Part shown: piece by piece, positions 58,485-64,000 of the stretch
Numbering within the stretch: position 1 is the first letter of the stretch
How the letters are laid out: the number at the start of each line of letters is the position of its first letter
NCBI GenBank assembly: GCA_031414415.1
Contig: JANNVK010000132.1
Span: 1 to 64,000, forward strand
DNA from: JANNVK01 sp031414415
Lineage (GTDB): Bacteria > Acidobacteriota > Blastocatellia > Pyrinomonadales > Pyrinomonadaceae
DNA: 64,000 nucleotides
Direction: 5' to 3'
Program-made: the position numbers and the translations under genes
The notes under the pieces: generated by a model
Databases searched by the model: none
The model's input: only the letters and a program-made list of their open reading frames with translations
Told to the model about the DNA's origin: nothing

Positions 58485-59579
58485 TTATAAATTCCCGCGT
58501 TTTCTCTGCTCGTCTTCAATCGAAACAAACAACGCTTTAAAGTTGCCCGCACCAAAGCCTTTACAGCCTTTTCGCTGCAAAATTTCAAAGAAGACGGTTG
58601 GACGATCTTCCACGGGTTTTGTAAAGATTTGCAGCAAATAACCTTCTTCATCGCAATCAACCAAGATTCCGAGCCTTTTCAAATCGTCGATATTTTCATC
58701 AATTTCACCAACTCGTGCAGTTAAATCGTCGTAATAATTATCGGGAATTTCCAAAAATTCTACGCCGTTTTCCTTCAATTTTGTGACTGTGTGAACAATG
58801 TCTTTGCACAGTAAAGCGATGTGTTGGACGCCGGCAGACTTGTAATAATCAATGTATTCCTGAATCTGACTTTTACCTTTTTTACCTTCGGCAGGTTCGT
58901 TTATCGGAAATTTGATGTTGTGTCCGCCGTCGCTCATGACGATTGACATCAGCGATGAATATTCGGTCGAAATCGTTTCGTCATCAAACGTTAAATAGCG
59001 GAAAAAGCCCAAAACATCGCGGTAATAATCGCACCATTCGTTCATTTTACCCAGTTCGACATTGCCGACGATATGATCGACAAGCTGAATTCCGACATCT
59101 TCGCCGACCACATTTTGTTCCGCAAAACCGGGCAGAAACGTGCCGTTGTAATCTTTGTATGAAATTAAACTGTGCAAAGTGTCGCCGTAAGTGTGGATTG
59201 CGGCGTGGCGAATCGTGCCGTTTTCATCGGAAATATCGCGTGGCTCGCTCGCAACTTTTGCACCGCGTTTGACGGCTTCGTTAAAAGCCGCATCGCAATC
59301 TTCCACCTGAAACGCAATATCACGCACACCGTCGCCGTGTTTTTTAATATGTTCGGCGGCGTAATGTTCAGCGTTCAAAGGAGTTGTCAAAACAAAGTTC
59401 GCTCGATTTTGACGCAAAACGTAGGACGCGGTTTCACGATTTCCGGTTTCCAACCCCGAATACGCGACACGCGAAAAACCGAATGCGTACCGATAATAAA
59501 ACTCGGATTGCTTGGCGTTGCCGACGTAAAACTCAACGTGATGTATCTTTTTTAAACCTAATGGATTTTTGTCTGTCAT
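58485..59579 (-). CDS. hpd: 4-hydroxyphenylpyruvate dioxygenase
   Basis: A 364-residue HPPD starting MTDKNPLGLKKIHHVEFYVGN. It converts 4-hydroxyphenylpyruvate to homogentisate with Fe(II). Two vicinal-oxygen-chelate repeats are present. The iron ligands are the His in LVDHIVGNV, the His in GVQHIAL and the Glu in VFFEILQRKG. The C-terminal helix KGFGAGNFKALFVSIEDEQ closes the active site. The ATG at 59579 was chosen because upstream in-frame codons run through the intergenic gap. Confidence 0.96.
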   Translation of the reverse strand: MTDKNPLGLKKIHHVEFYVGNAKQSEFYYRYAFGFSRVAYSGLETGNRETASYVLRQNRANFVLTTPLNAEHYAAEHIKKHGDGVRDIAFQVEDCDAAFNEAVKRGAKVASEPRDISDENGTIRHAAIHTYGDTLHSLISYKDYNGTFLPGFAEQNVVGEDVGIQLVDHIVGNVELGKMNEWCDYYRDVLGFFRYLTFDDETISTEYSSLMSIVMSDGGHNIKFPINEPAEGKKGKSQIQEYIDYYKSAGVQHIALLCKDIVHTVTKLKENGVEFLEIPDNYYDDLTARVGEIDENIDDLKRLGILVDCDEEGYLLQIFTKPVEDRPTVFFEILQRKGCKGFGAGNFKALFVSIEDEQRKRGNL

Positions 59580-59625
59580 AAAAATTTTAATAATAAAAAT
59601 GTAGTTTGTCTTTTTCGCAAATGTT

Positions 59626-59826
59626 TTAAAAACTCGGTGCTTTTCCCGCAAAACCGACACACGCTAAAATCTGTTCACGATCCAGATGCGGATAAAACGA
59701 CAAAATATCTTCAACCGATTCACCGTCTGCAATTTTCCCCAAAATCAATTCAACCGTAATTCGTGTGCCTTTGATAACAGGCTTGCCGAACATTATTTTT
59801 GCGTTAGATTCAATTAAATTTTCCAT
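59626..59826 (-). CDS. DUF433 family protein (VapB-like antitoxin)
   Basis: A 66-residue DUF433 protein: MFGKPVIKGTRITVELILGKIADGESVEDILSFYPHLDREQI is the family signature, a winged helix related to antitoxins. Such genes usually pair with a PIN-like (DUF5615) toxin gene; none is found here, so it looks orphaned. It lies 46 bases upstream of hpd in the same direction, next to a HicB-like gene. Confidence 0.85.
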   Translation of the reverse strand: MENLIESNAKIMFGKPVIKGTRITVELILGKIADGESVEDILSFYPHLDREQILACVGFAGKAPSF

Positions 59827-59856
59827 ATTTTTCTTTTCTTTTGAGTATTACTTCAA

Positions 59857-60015
59857 CTAAACTTCATCAAGTTCGAGATAAAGCTCAATCGCTTCTCGCA
59901 TATTCTCCAATGCTTCTTCGCGTGTTTTTCCTTGCGACCAACAGCTTTTTAACGCCGGAACACTTGCCACAAAATAACCGTCTTCGCCTTTTTCGACTAA
60001 AATTTTTATGTTCAT
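59857..60015 (-). CDS. HicB-like small antitoxin
   Basis: A 52-residue protein: MNIKILVEKGEDGYFVASVP, then CWSQGKTREEALENMREAIELYLELDEV. This is the partial-RNase-H fold of HicB antitoxins, in its short form without a DNA-binding tail. No HicA toxin is adjacent. It starts 13 bases after the phhA 3' remnant and precedes the DUF433 gene. The small size would let it escape routine ORF calling. Confidence 0.8.
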   Translation of the reverse strand: MNIKILVEKGEDGYFVASVPALKSCWSQGKTREEALENMREAIELYLELDEV

Positions 60016-60027
60016 AAATTTACGATA

Positions 60028-60080
60028 TTACTTCCGCGTCACCTCTTTCAATTCCGCCTAATTTGGAGTGAAATTACATA
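60028..60080 (-). pseudogene. Remnant of a second phhA 3' end
   Basis: On the minus strand the sequence from 60080 down to 60028 aligns with the 3' end of phhA. It begins TATGTAATT like the YVI codons. After a small indel it reads GAA TTG AAA GAG GTG ACG CGG AAG, encoding ELKEVTRK, then a stop. The intact phhA has ELKEVTRKYIESFGKK. Differences are mostly synonymous. It lies directly behind mazF. Confidence 0.78.
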
Positions 60081-60085
60081 TCTTC

Positions 60086-60439
60086 TTAGATTTCTCGCGG
60101 TTCGGTTAAAAGTTTGATACCTTCGAAAATTTCGTCCATTCGCTCTTTCGATAAAGTCCCGATTTTGTCAATCATTTCCGATTTATCGATGGTTAGAACT
60201 TGCGAAACGACAACTACACTTTGCTTTTTCAAGTCGGCTTCACCTTCATTCAGCAAAACATTTCCAGGTGCTTTGGCACGGCGAAAATTCGTTGTCAAAG
60301 CACAAGCCAAAACGGTGCCGAGAGGGCTGCGATTAAAAACATTATTTTGAATAACAACGACCGGACGCGAATAAGCGGGCGATGAACCTCGCGGTTCACC
60401 TGCATCAAACCAGAAAATATCACCTTGATTTATTTCCAT
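60086..60439 (-). CDS. MazF/PemK-type endoribonuclease toxin
   Basis: A 117-residue SH3-like barrel toxin. INQGDIFWFDAGEPRGSSPAYSRPVVVIQ is the N-terminal signature, then GTVLACALTTNFRRAKAPGNVLL and VVVVSQVLTIDKSEM. MazF toxins cut mRNA at short sequences. The start overlaps the antitoxin gene by 10 bases. Both are inserted between phhA and a diverged phhA 3' remnant. Confidence 0.9.
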   Translation of the reverse strand: MEINQGDIFWFDAGEPRGSSPAYSRPVVVIQNNVFNRSPLGTVLACALTTNFRRAKAPGNVLLNEGEADLKKQSVVVVSQVLTIDKSEMIDKIGTLSKERMDEIFEGIKLLTEPREI

Positions 60440-60693
60440 TCATCTAAAATCTGCGATTGTTTGATTTGTGCCAGTCGCAAAAATTCTTTTTCTTCTTCAT
60501 CCATATCGTTTGCGTAAGCATCGTTGAGAGCGTCCGACAGTTCTCGGTTACTCAACCAAATTTTACGTTTATTTAGTTTTGGTTCGTCATCGAGAATTGT
60601 CAGCAATGCACGAGACCCACGCGGCAAACGAACATTTTCGAGCAATTGAACTTTTCCGTCTTTGTTAATTGTGGCTTCAAATGTTTGCATCAT
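60430..60693 (-). CDS. MazE-like (AbrB-type) antitoxin
   Basis: An 87-residue protein. TFEATINKDGKVQLLENVRLPRGSRALLTILDD is an AbrB/SpoVT-like swapped-hairpin DNA-binding domain. The rest is an acidic tail (NDMDEEEKEFLRLAQIKQSQILDEW) that should bind MazF. Two start codons are possible (60693 and 60690). It begins 15 bases after phhA and is probably transcribed with it. Confidence 0.8.
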   Translation of the reverse strand: MMQTFEATINKDGKVQLLENVRLPRGSRALLTILDDEPKLNKRKIWLSNRELSDALNDAYANDMDEEEKEFLRLAQIKQSQILDEWK

Positions 60694-60708
60694 AATTCCT
60701 ATTTTACC

Positions 60709-61617
60709 TTATTTTTTTCCAAAGCTCTCAATATATTTCCGCGTAACTTCTTTCAATTCCCCATAACTTGGAATTACATAAAGCAGTTTTTGCATATCCG
60801 AATAACTGTAATCCTGATTAATTACCTCTTCCAAATCGAATTTCCTACGCTCAACTTTATCAGAAAAAGCGTGTTCTAATTCGCCAAAACTTGATAGCAA
60901 ACCTGCTCCGTAAGCCTTGATTTCGCCTTCGTGTTCGACCAATCCGAATTCGATCGTGAACCAATAAAGTCTGCCTAACTCTTCTAGTTGCTTATCGTTA
61001 GCGATTCTAGCACCGTGACCGATGAACTGTGAATAATCGGCAAAATTCGGGTTCGTAAACATCGGAATATGCCCAATTGCTTCGTGAACGATGTCAGGTT
61101 CGGGCGTGTATGCGGGATGCGAATGATGACGGATATATTGCGTGCTGAGCATTGTTCGATACGAAAGCCATGACAAAAAACCGCGAGTTTCAACCAAACC
61201 TTCGATTGGAGCGAGCCGGAAACCTGTCAATTCTTTCAAACGCCGATTCATTTCTGATAATTGCGGAATTCGCTCGGTTGTAATTCCTAAATCTTTTTTG
61301 GCTTGCAGATAAAAGGGCGAAGCATATTTTTGCTGCAATTCTTCTAATTCTTCGGCAACATATCGCCAAACTCTCTGCTCACGAGAATTATATTCAACGT
61401 CTGTAATGTTGCCCGTTTCACGAAATTTTCTCGCACAAGCGGCAATATAATCTCGTCTTTCCCGATAGTTCGCGTCGTTTGCACCCGGATGATCGAGATG
61501 CAATTCGTTGATATTTTCAAACTTCATATCATTAAACGCGGGCAATTCTTCATCGCTTATTTTATAGTTTGAAATTTCAAAAGCAGGTTCAATTGTGGCA
61601 ACACTTTTAGCTAACAT
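60709..61617 (-). CDS. phhA: Phenylalanine 4-monooxygenase (biopterin-dependent aromatic amino acid hydroxylase)
   Basis: A 302-residue enzyme that hydroxylates phenylalanine to tyrosine with tetrahydrobiopterin and iron. Iron ligands lie in HEAIGH and in WFTIEFGLVEHEG. LSYRTMLSTQYIRHHSHPAYTPEPDIV is the substrate and pterin region. No N-terminal ACT domain is present. The ATG at 61617 has GGAG 9 bases upstream; the extra in-frame codons to 61638 were rejected. It heads the Phe/Tyr degradation operon and is divergent from an Lrp/AsnC regulator. Confidence 0.94.
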   Translation of the reverse strand: MLAKSVATIEPAFEISNYKISDEELPAFNDMKFENINELHLDHPGANDANYRERRDYIAACARKFRETGNITDVEYNSREQRVWRYVAEELEELQQKYASPFYLQAKKDLGITTERIPQLSEMNRRLKELTGFRLAPIEGLVETRGFLSWLSYRTMLSTQYIRHHSHPAYTPEPDIVHEAIGHIPMFTNPNFADYSQFIGHGARIANDKQLEELGRLYWFTIEFGLVEHEGEIKAYGAGLLSSFGELEHAFSDKVERRKFDLEEVINQDYSYSDMQKLLYVIPSYGELKEVTRKYIESFGKK

Positions 61618-61814
61618 AATTTTTACTCCAAAAGACACAGTTATCTATTAATAAATAAGTTTAATAGAAACTTGATAATTGTTGAATAGGTATAGTTTGT
61701 TTTTATGTTAAAATTACTTTAGATTATAAGGTAGATTTTAAAAAAACCTTATAAAGTAAATTGATTAGTGAAATAATCAGAACAAGAAGCGATAGCGATT
61801 TGGCTTTTTAAAAA

Positions 61815-62255
61815 ATGATTGATGAAATTGATTGGAAAATATTAATAGAATTACAAAAAGATGCACGAACGAGTTTTGCAGAACTTGGTCGCCGAATTGG
61901 TTTAACAACGCCAGCGATAATTGAACGAGTTCGCAAACTTGAAGACGCAAAAATTATCACCGGTTATCGTGCCGAAATAGACAACGCAAAAATTGGTTTT
62001 CCTATTACGGCATTTGTTCGAATGAGTATTTCGGGAGTTGATTACAGCCAAATTGTTAAAACTGCTGAGGAAACGAAAGAAATTTTAGAGTGTCATCGCG
62101 GCACAGGCGGCGATTCTTTTATCATGAAAGTTGCAGTCGCAGATGTTGAGCATTTACAGAATTTGATTGATAAACTCACGCCTTATGGCATTACAACAAC
62201 TTCGATTGTGCTTTCTTCGCCAGTCAAAAAACGTGTGATTGAACCAAAAATATGA
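61815..62255 (+). CDS. Lrp/AsnC family transcriptional regulator
   Basis: A 146-residue regulator. The N-terminal winged helix-turn-helix is IDWKILIELQKDARTSFAELGRRIGLTTPAIIERVRKLED. The C-terminal RAM domain (about 65-140) binds amino acids. It is divergent from phhA across an AT-rich 197-base gap, so it probably controls the Phe/Tyr operon in response to an aromatic amino acid (inference). Overlaps the next gene by 4 bases. Confidence 0.92.
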   Translation: MIDEIDWKILIELQKDARTSFAELGRRIGLTTPAIIERVRKLEDAKIITGYRAEIDNAKIGFPITAFVRMSISGVDYSQIVKTAEETKEILECHRGTGGDSFIMKVAVADVEHLQNLIDKLTPYGITTTSIVLSSPVKKRVIEPKI

Positions 62256-63478
62256 ATCTCGCTTACGGAAAAACTTTTATTGATTTTGAAGGTTCACGAT
62301 TTGAAATACTTGGCGATTTTACGTCATCAAAATCGCTTTCAGATGCGGAACTAAACAATATTTTCGACGAAAAACCAATAGAAGATATTGTTAATTCGGG
62401 CGAAAGTGTTTTGTTTGTTGTGCCAGACGCAACGCGGCAATGTGCGAGCGGTCAAATCGTAAATTTATTGGTTCGAAGGTTGATTGCAAATGGAATAATG
62501 CCTTTCGATATGCGTATAATTTTCGCAACCGGAATTCATCGAAAGGTTACGGATGAAGAAAAAGCTGAACTCTTATCACCATTTATCTTTCAGCGAATAA
62601 AGATTTTAAACCACAATCCGAGAGATATTTCGCAGCTTGTAAAACTTGGTGAAACGAAACGCGGAACATCGATTGAACTAAATAAAGCCTTGCTTGAACA
62701 CGATCACATCGTCACAATTGGTGCAATTAATTGGCATTATTTTGCGGGTTTTGGCGGCGGACGAAAACTGATTTGTCCCGGACTCGCTTCAAATCGAACA
62801 ATAAATGAAACGCACAAACTCGCTTTTGATTTCGACATAAAATCGCGACGCGAAGGTGTCGGCACAGGATTATTGGCAGGAAATGCCGTTCACGAAGAAT
62901 TTACAAAGATTGTTGAAAAAATAAATCCGAGCTATTCGGTTAATGTTTTTTCAAATGAAGATGGCGGAGTTTCCGAAATATTTTGCGGAAACTGGAAAAC
63001 TTCATTTGAAGAAGCGTGTGCAAAATTTAAGTTAAGAAATAGCGTTCAAATTATTGAGAAAAAACAAGTTGTGGTTGTAAGTTGTGGTGGTTTTCCGGCT
63101 GATATTAATTTGATTCAGGCACATAAAGCGTTAGAAAACGCTTCGCTTGCGTGTCTCGATTCGGGAACAATTATTTTGCTGGCTGAATGTTCAGAAGGAC
63201 TCGGGCGACATGATTTTTTGAAATGGTTTGAAGCAGCAAACTCAAATAAACTCGCAGAAATGTTGGTTCAAAAATATCAGGTAAATGGACAAACAGCTTG
63301 GAGTTTGATGAAGAAATTGGAGAAATTTAATGTTGTATTGATTTCTAATTTACCGGAAAATGAAACGAGGCAGATGAAAATATCTACCTCGAAAAGTTTA
63401 AATGAAACTGTTAATAAAATTGAATTTGTAAGCGGTTATATTTTGCCTTTTGGTGCAAAAATTCAAGTTACTTTTTAA
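62252..63478 (+). CDS. LarA-like nickel-pincer racemase family protein
   Basis: A 408-residue protein of the lactate racemase (LarA) family. VVPDATRQCASGQIV, FATGIHRKV (H96), GAINWHYFAGFGGGRKLICPG (H162 and K172) and VVVSCGGFPADINLIQAHKALENA are family blocks. In LarA the lysine holds the nickel-pincer cofactor and the two histidines are catalytic. larB, larC and larE are not in this window, so cofactor supply must be encoded elsewhere. Many LarA homologues act on 2-hydroxy acids other than lactate. Coupling to an Lrp regulator next to tyrosine genes is noteworthy. Confidence 0.85.
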   Translation: MNLAYGKTFIDFEGSRFEILGDFTSSKSLSDAELNNIFDEKPIEDIVNSGESVLFVVPDATRQCASGQIVNLLVRRLIANGIMPFDMRIIFATGIHRKVTDEEKAELLSPFIFQRIKILNHNPRDISQLVKLGETKRGTSIELNKALLEHDHIVTIGAINWHYFAGFGGGRKLICPGLASNRTINETHKLAFDFDIKSRREGVGTGLLAGNAVHEEFTKIVEKINPSYSVNVFSNEDGGVSEIFCGNWKTSFEEACAKFKLRNSVQIIEKKQVVVVSCGGFPADINLIQAHKALENASLACLDSGTIILLAECSEGLGRHDFLKWFEAANSNKLAEMLVQKYQVNGQTAWSLMKKLEKFNVVLISNLPENETRQMKISTSKSLNETVNKIEFVSGYILPFGAKIQVTF

Positions 63479-63977
63479 GCTCAAAACTTCTCGCCATTTG
63501 ATCAGTATCGGCTCTAATCGAACGAAGTTTATCGCGATAACCGGTAAAACGAAGCACGTAAACCGTTGAGTCGTTTGCTTTTAGGTAATAAAATCTGCCG
63601 CTCATATTTTTTCCGGCTTTGACAAATTCAAAATTAAACACTTTTCCTTTGAAATTTCCGGCAAAACTTTCTTCTTTCCCAGCAACAAAACCTTGCATAA
63701 ATTGAAGTTTTTGCTCGGTTTCACGCAAAATAACGTCAGTTACAAGTTCATCAGCTTTGGTCGAAACACGTCTGATTTCAATTTGTCCATCTAAACGATC
63801 GCCATAAACGTATTCAACATTTGGACTCGCAAGAGTCGGTTTGACAGTCATTTTCCAAGTTACGTCTGGAATATCAAAAGTGTATTCGACATTAACATCA
63901 TTAAAAGCTGATGTTTGTGCAGACACAAAAACCGCGAAAGTAAGTAGCAAAACAGCAGACAAAATTAGGTTTTTCAT
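63468..63977 (-). CDS. Small secreted protein of unknown function
   Basis: A 169-residue exported protein with a signal peptide ending VSAQT (residues 1-21). The mature domain is beta-rich, with VEYTFDIPDVTWKMTVKP, IEIRRVSTKADELV and a C-terminal VLRFTGYRDKLRSIRADTDQMARSF, a pattern like PsbP/DUF1795-type folds. The ribosome site AGGAA lies upstream of the ATG. Its 3' end overlaps the convergent LarA-like gene by 11 bases. Confidence 0.65.
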   Translation of the reverse strand: MKNLILSAVLLLTFAVFVSAQTSAFNDVNVEYTFDIPDVTWKMTVKPTLASPNVEYVYGDRLDGQIEIRRVSTKADELVTDVILRETEQKLQFMQGFVAGKEESFAGNFKGKVFNFEFVKAGKNMSGRFYYLKANDSTVYVLRFTGYRDKLRSIRADTDQMARSFELKK

Positions 63978-64000
63978 AATTACAAATTCCTATAAAAACT

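Noticed and set aside
1..64000. CRISPR arrays, rRNA, tRNA, plasmid or phage origin signatures
   Set aside because: No regularly spaced repeats, no rRNA segments, no cloverleaf-like TTCRANNC blocks and no phage structural genes were found by reading.

Overview
The window is an AT-rich, gene-dense bacterial chromosome segment. It contains no rRNA, tRNA or CRISPR array that I can see. The gene content best fits an Acidobacteriota (Blastocatellia-like) genome: TonB-dependent receptors with an N-terminal carboxypeptidase-regulatory domain, a membrane-anchored Ser/Thr kinase next to a secreted VWA protein, and a Pil-Chp type chemosensory operon. Taxonomy is inferred from gene content only.

Layout. 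(1) 1-4.4 kb, minus strand: start of a TonB receptor, then a betaine-lipid operon (btaA, btaB and small accessory genes) interrupted by palindromic repeats. (2) 4.4-9 kb, plus: a promoter/terminator-bounded short transcript, two secreted proteins and an Oar-like TonB receptor. (3) 9-14.8 kb, minus: ABC permease, two GT4 glycosyltransferases, a membrane protein and a PHP-type phosphoesterase. (4) 14.9-26.5 kb, plus: Ser/Thr kinase with a very long activation loop; a VWA protein fused to a PD-(D/E)XK nuclease-like domain; a stand-alone homologue of that domain; a DNA adenine methylase; xseA; folA; a DUF962 gene; and inserted cargo that ends in a chimeric remnant. (5) 26.5-32 kb, minus: cystathionine beta-synthase, GDPD, methyltransferase, TlpA-like protein, ThiO-like oxidase. 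(6) 32-37 kb: NAD-type isocitrate dehydrogenase family enzyme, PNPOx-like protein, Uma2 nuclease, nadA, ferredoxin and a convergent flavoprotein reductase. (7) 37.5-47.1 kb, plus: chemosensory operon (TPR-REC, REC, CheW, two MCPs, CheA-REC). (8) 47.4-52.9 kb, plus: secreted repeat peptide, LytS/LytTR two-component pair, metal-type TonB receptor. (9) 53-61.6 kb, minus: phenylalanine/tyrosine degradation operon (phhA, hpd, hmgA, fahA) interleaved with toxin-antitoxin-like genes. (10) 61.8-64 kb: Lrp/AsnC regulator, LarA-like protein, secreted protein.

The most notable structural signal recurs three times. Foreign-looking cargo sits just downstream of an intact host gene, and behind the cargo lies a second, diverged copy of that host gene's 3' end: phhA/mazEF, fahA/90-aa gene, and DUF962/peptidoglycan-binding plus DUF6843 genes. 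This is what single-crossover (Campbell-type) or 3'-end-targeted insertion would leave.

The most unusual protein is the VWA-nuclease fusion beside its free-standing homologue and a methylase. A third candidate system is a small exported protein with a repeated nonapeptide, placed directly before a LytS/LytTR pair.
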